DNA of 64,000 nucleotides. Origin: Nevskiales bacterium. GTDB taxonomy: Bacteria; Pseudomonadota; Gammaproteobacteria; Nevskiales; Nevskiaceae. Of the stretch, positions 15,954 to 24,331 are shown one piece after another. Below the pieces are notes generated by a model, which saw only the letters and a list, made by a program, of their open reading frames with translations, was not told the DNA's origin and did no database searches. Both the position numbers and the translations under genes were made by a program. The stretch's first letter is position 1. Each line of letters begins with the position of its first letter. The stretch spans positions 62,001 to 126,000 of the forward strand of contig JAQVDP010000008.1 of the NCBI GenBank assembly GCA_028698335.1, in the 5' to 3' direction.

Positions 15954-18161
15954 ATGAAGCGGTACCCGATGTCCCCGCGCGCATCGCACGTCGCGTTGGC
16001 CTGTCTGCTGCTGGCCGGCTGCGGCAGCTCCGAAGCCCCGTCCACACCCGACACGGCCGGCCGCAGTGCGGCACCGCTCGGTCGCTACGATCTGGCCAAT
16101 CACTGCTACGTCCTGCGCCCGACCGGCGCGGACGCATTCGTCGCCAAGACCGCGTCGGGCTATGCCGCCACCGCGGAGGAGACCGATGCCGAACGCTTCT
16201 ACATGAAGCCCACGGCGCTCGGCGAATACCTGTTCAACGACCGGGACGGCAAGCTCCTCGGCAGTGACGGCGATGCCCTGGTCGCGCTGGAGACGGCATC
16301 CGCCGACGCCAACTGGATCGTCGACACGGCGCGGCCGGGCGCATTCACCGCGGTCCTCGAGTCGAGCGGCGACGCACTGGCCGTCGACGACCAGAACGTT
16401 CTGGTCGCCACCGCCACCGGCGCGACGTTCGACTTCGTCCCCGCCAGTGGCTGCACGCCCTACCCGGAACTGTCCGACGACGTCATCGGGAGCACTTACA
16501 AGGGCCGCGGCGTCAACAAGCCCGTCGTCGGTTTCGCCGAGGTCCACACGCACATGGCCATGGGCCACGAGATGTCGGACGGCCGCGATCCGGTGGGGCC
16601 GAGCGCCGGCGGCGTGCTCTACGGCCAGATGTTCAACCGCTTCGGCGTCACCCATGCCCTGGAGAACTGCGAGGCCTACCACGGTCCGCAGGGCAGCCGC
16701 GATCCGGAGGCGCTGATCCTGGACATGACGCCGCTGACGCTGCACGACACCCAGGGCTGGCCGAGCTTCGTTGACTGGCCGGCCGCCAAGTCCCAGCTCC
16801 ATCAGGCGATGTACTACAAATGGGTCGAGCGCGCGTGGAAGGCGGGCCTGCGCATCCTGGTGTCCGAGGGCACGAACATCGAGGCGCTGTGCGACGTCGC
16901 CAAGACCTACATGGCGACGGTCCGGCCGCTCGACGCGCTGGGCTATGAATGCCGAGACATGGAACTGGGCATCGCGCAGGTCAAGTACCTGTACCAGCTT
17001 CAGGACTACGTCGACGCCCAGGAAGGCGGCCCCGGCAAGGGCTGGTTCCGCATCGTCCAGGATCCGGTCGAAGCACGGCAGGTGATCAACGACGGCAAGC
17101 TGGCCGTGGTGCCGGGCCTGGAGTTCTCCAACCTGTTCCACTGCACGACCAAATCCGTCGCCGGCGTCACCGGCGAGATTTCCGGATGTACCCGCGAGGA
17201 CATCGACCGCGAGATCGAGGAAGTCTGGAACCTCGGCGTGCGCGAGCTGTTCCCGTACCACGACGTCAACAGCGCACTGGGCGGCACCGGCATCTTCGAC
17301 GGCCTCGCGCTCAACCTCGTCGGCTTCGTCGGCACAGGCTCGTTCTGGGAGACCTACGACTGCCCCGACGGTGGCGAAGGGGACAGCTACTTCTACAATG
17401 CCGGCGCCTACATGACCACGGCGCTCCCCGGCACCGGCAACGATCCGCTGACCCAGACGGTGCTGAGCCTGACCAACGGCGTCCTGCCGGTCTATCCGCC
17501 GGACCGGCGCCAGTGCAACGCGCGCGGCATGACCGAACTGGGCCAGTACGTCGTGCAGAAGCTGATGGAGAAGAAGTTCATCATCGACATCGACCACGCC
17601 GAGCTGTCGATCAAGCAGAACATGATCGACATGGCCAAGGCGCAGAATCCGCCCTACCCGCTGATCTCCGCGCACGGCGGTCATGGCGGCATCTCGAATG
17701 CGCAGGCCCGGGAGATTCTCGAACTCGGCGGCCTGATCTATCCGTTCAAGCCCAACGGCAAGGGTCACGTCGAGTTCATGCAGAAACTCAAGCCGCTCTG
17801 GGATGAGGCCCGCCCGGGTGAACCGATGGCTGTCGGCTACGGCATGGACGCCAACGGCATCGCCGATCGCGCCGGACCGCGCGGCGCCGGCAGTGAACCG
17901 GTGCAGTATCCGTTCACCCTGTTCGAAGGGCAGGACTGGGGTCCGCAGTTCAATGGCATCGCGCCGGTGACCTTCGAGTTGCAGACGGTTCCGGAAAGCG
18001 GCAAGACCTGGAACGTCGACGAGGTGGGCACCGCGCACTACGGCCTGGTCGCCGACTACGTCGAGGAAATCCGCCTGGAAGGCGGCCGCGAAGCGCTCGA
18101 CGCACTGTACAACTCGGCCGAAGCCTACCTGCAGATGTGGGAACAGACGGTCAACCGATGA
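15954..18161 (+). CDS. Lipoprotein amidohydrolase-fold metal hydrolase (M19 dipeptidase-like)
   Basis: This 735-residue lipoprotein (lipobox LAGC) has a ~150-residue N-terminal beta domain followed by a TIM-barrel metal hydrolase. Candidate metal sites are AEVHTHMAMGHE (HxH), GLEFSNLFHC, LFPYHDVNS, DIDHAEL, SAHGGHGG and GYGMDANG. The last three resemble the order of M19 renal-dipeptidase motifs, although M19 has HxD rather than HxH. It is therefore a distant relative, perhaps of altered specificity. GGAGAG precedes the ATG. The 194-nt upstream gap may hold its own promoter. It overlaps the cupredoxin-like gene by ATGA, so the last three genes are coupled. Confidence 0.72.
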   Translation: MKRYPMSPRASHVALACLLLAGCGSSEAPSTPDTAGRSAAPLGRYDLANHCYVLRPTGADAFVAKTASGYAATAEETDAERFYMKPTALGEYLFNDRDGKLLGSDGDALVALETASADANWIVDTARPGAFTAVLESSGDALAVDDQNVLVATATGATFDFVPASGCTPYPELSDDVIGSTYKGRGVNKPVVGFAEVHTHMAMGHEMSDGRDPVGPSAGGVLYGQMFNRFGVTHALENCEAYHGPQGSRDPEALILDMTPLTLHDTQGWPSFVDWPAAKSQLHQAMYYKWVERAWKAGLRILVSEGTNIEALCDVAKTYMATVRPLDALGYECRDMELGIAQVKYLYQLQDYVDAQEGGPGKGWFRIVQDPVEARQVINDGKLAVVPGLEFSNLFHCTTKSVAGVTGEISGCTREDIDREIEEVWNLGVRELFPYHDVNSALGGTGIFDGLALNLVGFVGTGSFWETYDCPDGGEGDSYFYNAGAYMTTALPGTGNDPLTQTVLSLTNGVLPVYPPDRRQCNARGMTELGQYVVQKLMEKKFIIDIDHAELSIKQNMIDMAKAQNPPYPLISAHGGHGGISNAQAREILELGGLIYPFKPNGKGHVEFMQKLKPLWDEARPGEPMAVGYGMDANGIADRAGPRGAGSEPVQYPFTLFEGQDWGPQFNGIAPVTFELQTVPESGKTWNVDEVGTAHYGLVADYVEEIRLEGGREALDALYNSAEAYLQMWEQTVNR

Positions 18162-18520
18162 AGCGTCGCGCCGTCGCGATCCTGTTCGGCGGACTGGCGC
18201 TGGCGGTTCTCGCAGGGCTGTGGTGGCGGCTGAGCCCCGACTCGGCCGCCACGGCGACCACCACTGATCTGCGGCAGTTCACGCTGGACACCACCGCAGA
18301 ACCGCAGACCCTGCTCGCCACGCAGGGCGACACGATCGAGCTGACGGTCGTCAGCCCGGGCGACGACGAACTGCACCTGCACGGCTACGACCTGTCACTG
18401 CGCCTGCACGGCGGGACGCCGGCCCGGCTGCGCTTCGTCGCCCGCCATGCGGGCCGCTTCGAGCTGGAACTGCATGACCGCCACACCGAACTCGGCGCGC
18501 TCGAAATCCGGCCACGCTAG
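18158..18520 (+). CDS. Membrane-anchored cupredoxin-like protein
   Basis: This 120-residue protein has an N-terminal hydrophobic anchor (LFGGLALAVLAGLWW), then a beta-rich domain of ~85 residues. The domain has the Greek-key pattern of small cupredoxin-like proteins: LLATQGDTIELTVVS, LHLHGYDLSLRLH and GRFELELHDRHTELG. There is no Cys, so a type-1 copper site is unlikely, but clustered His (HLHGYD, LHDRH) could bind copper another way. The start overlaps the stop of the M19-like gene (ATGA). The following membrane-protein gene starts within its 3' end. This pairing suggests the two proteins act together in the periplasmic membrane. Confidence 0.65.
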   Translation: MKRRAVAILFGGLALAVLAGLWWRLSPDSAATATTTDLRQFTLDTTAEPQTLLATQGDTIELTVVSPGDDELHLHGYDLSLRLHGGTPARLRFVARHAGRFELELHDRHTELGALEIRPR

Positions 18521-19979
18521 CCTGCGAACGACCACCGCGCGCGCCGCATCGGCTGCGCTGACGCTCTGGCACGGCAGCGCCGCGGCGCATTCCTTCGGCC
18601 GCATCTACAACCTGCCGGTACCGTTCTGGCTGTACGTGTATGGCGCCAGTGCGGCCCTGCTGCTGTCGTTCCTGATCCTCGGCTACTTCATGACCGCACC
18701 GCGCGCGCAGGCGCCGGCGCGGTCGGTCGACCTGCGCCATCGGCGCTGGGTGGGCGCGCTGCGCCGCCTGCGCTTCACGCGCATCCTCGGATGGCTGGCG
18801 CTGGGCCTGTTGCTGCTGTGCATCGCGACCGGACTGTGGGGCAGCCGCGATCCCTATCGCAACTTCAACATGACCTTCTTCTGGGTCGTGTTCGTGCTCG
18901 GCTTCGCCTACCTGACGGCCCTCATCGGCGATCTCTACGCCGCCATCAATCCGTGGCGGGCGTTGGCCCACCTGATCGGCACCCGCTGGCACGGCTTCGC
19001 GCGCGGCCGCCTGCGGTACCCCGAACGACTCGGATACTGGCCGGCGCTGGTGCTGTACATGGCGTTCATCTGGATCGAGCTGTTCGCCTTCGTGCGCCCG
19101 TTCAAACTCGCAGTCCTGCTGGGGTTGTACAGCCTGATCACGCTGAGCGGTGTCTGGCTGTACGGCGCAGGTGCGTGGCTGCGACACGGTGAGTTCTTCG
19201 GCGTGTTTCTGCGCCTCATCGCGAAGATGGCGCCGATCGACTACGTACCGGGACACCGCCTGCGCCTGCGCGCACCGTTCACGGGCGCACTGCAGGGCCA
19301 CGCCGCGGACTGGAGCCTGCTGCTGTTCGTGCTGTTCATGCTGTCGTCCACGGCCTTCGACGGCCTGCGCGCGACGGTGCCCTGGTTCCAGCTGTTCTGG
19401 GGCGACGCGACCGGACTGATCGAGGGCTGGATCGGGCAGAAGCCGATCTATGCCTATCCCTGGCTGCGTCCCTACTACCTGGCGTACGAGAGCATCTGGC
19501 TGCTGGCGTCACCATTCCTGTACCTGTCGGTCTATCTGCTGTTCGTCGCGGTGAGCCGCTGGCTCGGCGGCGGCACGGCGGGGCTGCGCGAGGTCGCGCT
19601 GCGCTTCGGCTACTCGCTGATCCCGATCGCGCTGGTGTATCACGTCACGCACTACTACACCCTGCTGCTGAACCAGGGCCCGAAGATCGTCAGCCTGATG
19701 TCGGACCCGTTCGGATACGGCTGGAATCTGTTCGGCACCGCGGGCCTGCTGCGAGCACCGATCCTGCCCGATCCGGGCACCGTCTGGCACACCCAGGTCG
19801 GCCTGATCCTGTTCGGGCATATCGTCAGCGTCTATCTGGCACACGTCGAAGCGCTGCGGCTGTTTCCGACGCCGCGACGCGCACTGCTGAGCCAGGTCCC
19901 GATGCTGCTGCTGATGGTGGCGTTCACCGCAGCCGGGCTCTGGATCCTGGCACAGCCGATCCAGAGCGGACGCGGCTGA
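18474..19979 (+). CDS. Polytopic membrane protein with exported N-terminal His
   Basis: About 501 residues with around ten membrane helices after a possible signal peptide. Cleavage at SAAA-HSFG would leave an N-terminal His, as in copper-binding CopC-type proteins. The segment HSFGRIYNLPVPFWLY resembles the N-terminus of membrane proteins that databases label fenitrothion hydrolase; that label is from memory and should not be taken as function. The ATG at 18474 overlaps the cupredoxin-like gene by 47 nt and has a weak GGA upstream; an ATG nine codons earlier or a non-ATG start after 18520 is possible. With its neighbour it may form a copper-handling or oxidative membrane module. Confidence 0.65.
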   Translation: MTATPNSARSKSGHASLRTTTARAASAALTLWHGSAAAHSFGRIYNLPVPFWLYVYGASAALLLSFLILGYFMTAPRAQAPARSVDLRHRRWVGALRRLRFTRILGWLALGLLLLCIATGLWGSRDPYRNFNMTFFWVVFVLGFAYLTALIGDLYAAINPWRALAHLIGTRWHGFARGRLRYPERLGYWPALVLYMAFIWIELFAFVRPFKLAVLLGLYSLITLSGVWLYGAGAWLRHGEFFGVFLRLIAKMAPIDYVPGHRLRLRAPFTGALQGHAADWSLLLFVLFMLSSTAFDGLRATVPWFQLFWGDATGLIEGWIGQKPIYAYPWLRPYYLAYESIWLLASPFLYLSVYLLFVAVSRWLGGGTAGLREVALRFGYSLIPIALVYHVTHYYTLLLNQGPKIVSLMSDPFGYGWNLFGTAGLLRAPILPDPGTVWHTQVGLILFGHIVSVYLAHVEALRLFPTPRRALLSQVPMLLLMVAFTAAGLWILAQPIQSGRG

Positions 19980-20023
19980 ACCCGGGCCGTCTTTTCGTCG
20001 GATACTCCCAGGACCGCGGTGAA

Positions 20024-20062
20024 CGAAAACAAAAATGTCCCGGGTCTTGCGAACCCGGGACA
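20024..20062 (-). terminator. Intrinsic terminator of rho
   Basis: TGTCCCGGGT (20036-20045) and ACCCGGGACA (20053-20062) form a perfect 10-bp stem with a 7-nt loop. Read on the minus strand it is followed by TTTTTGTTTTC. It lies 39 nt past the rho stop. The plus-strand side has no T-run, so it should not stop the convergent operon efficiently. Confidence 0.85.
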
Positions 20063-20101
20063 TCGGAACATCCGGCGGATGTCGGACGGCCTTGCGGCCG
20101 A

Positions 20102-21679
20102 TCAGTTCCGCTTCATCGAATCGAAGAACGACGCATTGGTCTTGGTCTGCTTCATCCGGTCGAACAGCAGTTCCATCGCGGCGATCTCGTCCATGTCATG
20201 CAGGGCCTTGCGCAGGATCCAGATCTTCTGCAGATCGCCGGCTTCCAGCATCAGCTCTTCCTTGCGGGTACCGGAGCGATTGATGTTGATCGCCGGGAAC
20301 ACGCGCTTCTCGGCGATGCGACGCTCGAGATGCAGTTCCATGTTGCCGGTGCCCTTGAACTCCTCGTAGATGACCTCGTCCATCTTCGAACCGGTCTCGA
20401 CCAGCGCCGTGGCGATGATCGTCAGGGAGCCGCCTTCCTCGATGTTGCGCGCGGCACCGAAGAAACGCTTCGGCTTCTGCAGTGCGTTGGCGTCGACACC
20501 ACCGGTGAGCACCTTGCCCGACGACGGCGCCACGGTGTTGTAGGCACGCGCCAGACGCGTGATCGAGTCGAGCAGGATGACGACGTCGCGCTTGTGCTCG
20601 ACCAGACGCTTGGCCTTCTCGATCACCATCTCGGCAACCTGCACGTGACGTGCGGCCGGCTCGTCGAAGGTCGACGCGACAACCTCTCCGCGCACGGTGC
20701 GCGCCATGTCGGTGACTTCCTCGGGACGCTCGTCGATCAGCAGCACGATCAGATAGGCGTCCGGATAGTTCGCCGCCAGCGACTGCGCGATGTTCTGCAG
20801 CATGATCGTCTTGCCGGCCTTCGGCGGCGAGACGATCAGGCCGCGCTGCCCCTTGCCGAACGGCGCGACGATATCGATGATGCGCGCGGTGATGTCCTCG
20901 GTGGAGCCGTTGCCGCGCTCCATCTTGAACTGCTCGTCGGCGAACAGCGGCGTCAGGTTCTCGAAGCTGACCTTGCGCTTGGACACTTCCGGCGGCTCGA
21001 AGTTGATCGTGTCGACCTTGAGCAGTGCGAAGTAGCGCTCATTGTCCTTCGGCGAACGCACACGGCCGGCGATGGTGTCGCCGGTGCGCAGGCTGAAACG
21101 GCGGATCTGCGACGGCGAGATGTAGACGTCGTCGGGACCGGCCGAGTACGAGCTGTCGGCGCCACGCAGGAAGCCGTAGCCGTCCGACATGATTTCCAGG
21201 ACGCCTTCGGTGTGGATGTGATCCCCACGCCGGGCGGCGGCCCGCAACAGCTGAAACACCAGATCCTGCTTCTTGGTCCGGGCGATGTTCTCCAGACCCT
21301 GTTCCTCGGCCAGCGCCAGCAGTTCCGCGGCGGTGCGCTTCTTCAGGTCGGGAACCCGAACGATCTTCGGCGGCGGCGGCGGTTCACGCGGCACGTCCTC
21401 CTCGACCGGCTCCGCACCTTCGACGACGACGACCACCTCGCCATCGGCGCCTTCCGTCGCGGCGGCGGCAGCCGCCCGGCGCGGACGGCGCTTCGGTTGC
21501 GGCAGCGGCTCGCCGCGCGCGGCGGCCTCGATCGCCAGAGCCTCGGCCTCGGCCTCGGCCATTTCGGCCTCGAGCTGCTGCTCGTCCGGGAAACCGCTCG
21601 CGGCGCCCCCCCCGTTGCCTCCGTTACCTCCGGAATTGCCGCGGTTCTTGCCCGGGTGAAAGCGCCGACGATGTTTCAT
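20102..21679 (-). CDS. rho: Transcription termination factor Rho with long N-terminal extension
   Basis: Rho is the hexameric RNA helicase that ends transcription. From residue ~109 the protein aligns along its length with E. coli Rho: N-terminal DLKKRT helices, RNA-binding GYGFLR, Walker A PPKAGKT, Walker [14 protein letters not shown], and the C-terminal [14 protein letters not shown]. It is 525 residues against 419 in E. coli. The extra ~106 residues are low complexity: basic/Gly-Asn ([15 protein letters not shown]), then acidic-Ala, a basic PKRRPRR patch, and Glu/Pro. The start ATG follows trxA by only 11 nt, so both share a transcript. An intrinsic terminator follows. Confidence 0.97.
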   Translation of the reverse strand: MKHRRRFHPGKNRGNSGGNGGNGGGAASGFPDEQQLEAEMAEAEAEALAIEAAARGEPLPQPKRRPRRAAAAAATEGADGEVVVVVEGAEPVEEDVPREPPPPPKIVRVPDLKKRTAAELLALAEEQGLENIARTKKQDLVFQLLRAAARRGDHIHTEGVLEIMSDGYGFLRGADSSYSAGPDDVYISPSQIRRFSLRTGDTIAGRVRSPKDNERYFALLKVDTINFEPPEVSKRKVSFENLTPLFADEQFKMERGNGSTEDITARIIDIVAPFGKGQRGLIVSPPKAGKTIMLQNIAQSLAANYPDAYLIVLLIDERPEEVTDMARTVRGEVVASTFDEPAARHVQVAEMVIEKAKRLVEHKRDVVILLDSITRLARAYNTVAPSSGKVLTGGVDANALQKPKRFFGAARNIEEGGSLTIIATALVETGSKMDEVIYEEFKGTGNMELHLERRIAEKRVFPAININRSGTRKEELMLEAGDLQKIWILRKALHDMDEIAAMELLFDRMKQTKTNASFFDSMKRN

Positions 21680-21690
21680 GTTTTTGTTGA

Positions 21691-22032
21691 TCACGCTGCG
21701 TTGATGTGAGGCGCAACGAAGGCCGCCAGCTGCGCCTTGTGAACGGCGCCGACCTGCGTTGCGGCCAGCTGGCCGTCCTTGAACAGGATCAGCGTCGGGA
21801 TGCCGCGCACGCCGTAGGTTGCCGGCGACTGCGGATTCTCGTCGACGTTGATCTTGACGACCTTGAGCTTGCCGGCGTTCTCGGCCGCCACCTGCTCGAG
21901 GATCGGCGCAATCATGCGGCAGGGCCCGCACCATTCGGCCCAGAAATCGACCAGCACGGGCTGAGTCTGGCTTGCCTGCATGACGTCCTGATCAAAGCTG
22001 GCGTCGGTGACAGCAGAGATGTGTTCGCTCAT
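21691..22032 (-). CDS. trxA: Thioredoxin 1
   Basis: This 113-residue thioredoxin has the WCGPC active site, a conserved Asp/Phe before it ([11 protein letters not shown]) and the cis-Pro motif GIPTLILF. It reduces protein disulfides in the cytoplasm. The length is near the usual 108; a few extra residues lie at each end. It is the first gene of a trxA-rho transcript with an 11-nt gap, where E. coli has a longer leader between the two genes. A GCGGGT-CGGATA-ACCCGC hairpin sits about 30 nt upstream of the ATG. Confidence 0.97.
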   Translation of the reverse strand: MSEHISAVTDASFDQDVMQASQTQPVLVDFWAEWCGPCRMIAPILEQVAAENAGKLKVVKINVDENPQSPATYGVRGIPTLILFKDGQLAATQVGAVHKAQLAAFVAPHINAA

Positions 22033-22286
22033 TGGATACCTCGGGGTTTACGTGGAGAGCGGGTCGGATAACCCGCCGGACCGGAGATGGCCCGGTCCAG
22101 ATTGCGCTTGTGTCGCGCAAAAAAAACGTCAGAACGTTATGATCGTGGGGTCGGGGAATGACTGCGGGCTGGGACAGCGGCGTCAGTAGAGATTCGCCGT
22201 GCAGCCGTGGATAGTCGTATTTGAGCCTATCCGTCCGCTCCTTGCAAGAGCTCAGCGACCATTGCCCCTTCCAAACAGCACCATTC
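22033..22286. promoter_or_regulatory. Divergent control region of trxA-rho and rhlB
   Basis: This 254-nt region should contain both promoters. A candidate for trxA-rho (minus) is TTGCAA...TCAAAT with 17-bp spacing at about 22215-22243. For rhlB a TATGAT hexamer lies at 22138-22143 without a good -35. A weak minus-strand hairpin AACGT-TCTG-ACGTT runs into a T8 tract (22120-22137) and might attenuate trxA-rho. A second hairpin is at 22059-22076. Confidence 0.4.
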
Positions 22287-23573
22287 ATGCAACCTGACCA
22301 CCTATCCGAACTACGCTTCGCCGATCTCGGCCTGCATCCGACCCTGCTCTCGAGCCTCGACAAGCTGGGCTACACGCACTGCACACCGATCCAGGCCGCG
22401 GCACTGCCGCGCGCCCTGAACGGCGAGGACCTGGCGGGCCAGGCGCAGACCGGCACCGGCAAGTCGGCAGCCTTCCTGCTCGCGACGATGAACCATCTGC
22501 TGACGCACCCGCGCGCAGCCGATGACGATCCGAATCAGCCGCGCGCCATCATCCTGGCGCCGACGCGCGAACTCGCGGTGCAGATCCACAAGGACGCAAC
22601 GTCGCTGGGCGCCGACACCGGCCTGCGACTCACGGTCTGCTACGGCGGCGCCGGCTACGAACAGCAGCGCGCCAGCATCGAGGCCGGCGTCGACATCCTC
22701 ATCGGCACGCCGGGCCGGCTGATCGACTATTACAAGCAGCACACCTATACGCTCAAGCAGATCGAGGTGCTGGTGCTCGACGAGGCCGACCGCATGTTCG
22801 ACCTCGGGTTCATCGCCGACATCCGTTATCTCATCCGCAAGATGCCGGCGGCGGCAAGGCGCAAGAACTACCTGTTCTCGGCAACGCTGTCGCATCGCGT
22901 GCTGGAGCTCGCCTACGAGCACATGAACAGCCCGCAGAAGATCGAGATCGAGCCGGAGCAGGTCACCGCGGACAAGGTCCGTCAGGCGATGATCCACGTC
23001 GCCAACGACGAGAAGATGCCGATGCTGGTGGGCCTGCTGCGCAGCCGTGGCGCCCAGCGCACGCTGGTGTTCATCAACACCAAGCGCGAGGCCGAGAACG
23101 TCGAACGCGGCCTGCGGGCCAACGGCTTCGAGGCCAGCGTGCTGTCCGGCGACGTCTCCCAGGGCACACGCCTGCGCCTGCTCGAGGAGTTCAAGAGCGG
23201 CAAGCTGCCGGTCCTCGTCGCCACTGACGTCGCCGCGCGCGGCCTGCACATCCCGGGCGTCGATCTGGTCATCAACTTCGACCTGCCGCAGGACCCCGAG
23301 GACTACGTACACCGCATCGGCCGCACCGCGCGCGCCGGCGCCACCGGCGACGCGATCTCGCTGTGCTGCGAGTCCTGGGTCTATTCGCTGCCCGAAATCG
23401 AATCCTATATCGGCATGCGCATCCCGCCGCTGGCCGGCGGACACGAGCTGATCGCCGAAGACTACGTCGCGCCCCCACGCGAACCACGCTCGCGCAGCCG
23501 TGGCGGGCGTAGCGGCGCACCCCGCCGGGGCGGTGGTGGTGGCGGCGGGGGGCGGCGCCGCGGCGGACGCTGA
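22287..23573 (+). CDS. rhlB: ATP-dependent RNA helicase RhlB (DEAD-box)
   Basis: This 428-residue DEAD-box helicase unwinds RNA, in E. coli within the RNase E degradosome. Motifs seen: Q motif (HCTPIQ), AQTGTGKS, PTRELAVQ, DEAD in VLDEADRM, SATLS, ATDVAARGL and HRIGRTARAG. The tail is Arg/Gly-rich (SRSRGGRSG, GGGGGGRRRGG), typical of RhlB. The ATG at 22287 matches the E. coli N-terminus; a further upstream ATG would add 22 residues without similarity. The divergent arrangement with trxA-rho is conserved in gammaproteobacteria. Its stop abuts the yrfG stop on the other strand. Confidence 0.93.
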   Translation: MQPDHLSELRFADLGLHPTLLSSLDKLGYTHCTPIQAAALPRALNGEDLAGQAQTGTGKSAAFLLATMNHLLTHPRAADDDPNQPRAIILAPTRELAVQIHKDATSLGADTGLRLTVCYGGAGYEQQRASIEAGVDILIGTPGRLIDYYKQHTYTLKQIEVLVLDEADRMFDLGFIADIRYLIRKMPAAARRKNYLFSATLSHRVLELAYEHMNSPQKIEIEPEQVTADKVRQAMIHVANDEKMPMLVGLLRSRGAQRTLVFINTKREAENVERGLRANGFEASVLSGDVSQGTRLRLLEEFKSGKLPVLVATDVAARGLHIPGVDLVINFDLPQDPEDYVHRIGRTARAGATGDAISLCCESWVYSLPEIESYIGMRIPPLAGGHELIAEDYVAPPREPRSRSRGGRSGAPRRGGGGGGGGRRRGGR

Positions 23574-24287
23574 TCAGACTTCGCGGCGTCGCGGCGGAGA
23601 ATCCGGCGCGGACGGATGCGCCAGCAACGACGGCGTCAGCTGCGCCAGCGCGCGCACCGACGGCACCGCGTCGATCGGACGCTCCGGCAGATGGCTGTCC
23701 GGCTTGCGGATGCCGACGACCTGCGCGATCCCGAAGGCCTGCGCCGACGACAGCACCGGCAGCGAATCGTCGGCGAACAGCGCCCGAGCGGGCTCGAACG
23801 GATGCGCCGCCCGCGCGGCCTCCCAGAAGCGCAGATCCTCCTTGGGGTAACCGAATTCGTGCGAGCAGATCACGCGCTCGAAGTAGCGCCCGAATCCGGT
23901 GTACTCGAGCTTGAGCCGCCAGCTGTCCCAGTGCGCATTGGTCGCCAGCCACAGGCGACGACCTGACGCGAGCACCGCCTTGAGAAAATCCTCGGCGCCT
24001 TCGATCGGTCCGATGCGGTGGCGCACGTCCTGCTTGAGCTGCGCCATGTTCAGCCCGGTGACTTCGCTCCAGTGGTCGGTGCAATACCACGGCAGGGTGT
24101 GCCGCACCGATTCGAACAGCGGCGCCAGCACCTCGCGAGCGTGCTTCAGGCTCAGGCCGTTCTTCTCGGCGTAGCGCAGCGGCACCAGCTCGCCCCAGAA
24201 ATAGTTGTCGAAGGCCAGATCGAGGATGGTGCCATCCATGTCGAGGATGACCCATTCGACGGCGTCCCAGTTCACGGTCGCGTCCAT
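23574..24287 (-). CDS. yrfG: HAD-family GMP/IMP nucleotidase
   Basis: This 237-residue HAD hydrolase has the LDMDGTILDL nucleophile motif, WLATNAH (motif II), a Lys in FGYPKEDL and FADDSLP (motif IV). The phrase DNYFWGELVP matches YrfG, the E. coli purine 5'-nucleotidase for GMP and IMP. The C-terminus is extended and Pro/Arg-rich. Transcribed toward rhlB with adjoining stop codons; cysQ starts 44 nt away on the other strand, so their promoters share this short gap. Role inferred by family: recycling of purine monophosphates. Confidence 0.85.
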   Translation of the reverse strand: MDATVNWDAVEWVILDMDGTILDLAFDNYFWGELVPLRYAEKNGLSLKHAREVLAPLFESVRHTLPWYCTDHWSEVTGLNMAQLKQDVRHRIGPIEGAEDFLKAVLASGRRLWLATNAHWDSWRLKLEYTGFGRYFERVICSHEFGYPKEDLRFWEAARAAHPFEPARALFADDSLPVLSSAQAFGIAQVVGIRKPDSHLPERPIDAVPSVRALAQLTPSLLAHPSAPDSPPRRREV

Positions 24288-24331
24288 AGCCTGCGTATGA
24301 TACGGGCATCGACCCGCGCATCAGGAACCCC

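Noticed and set aside
13480..18038. Long minus-strand open frames opposite the lipoprotein locus
   Set aside because: Each is the complement of a recognised gene, lacks a signal or family motif, and has no ribosome-binding site.
22221..22286. Upstream ATG for rhlB
   Set aside because: The extra 22 residues have no similarity to RhlB, whose usual N-terminus begins at the ATG at 22287.
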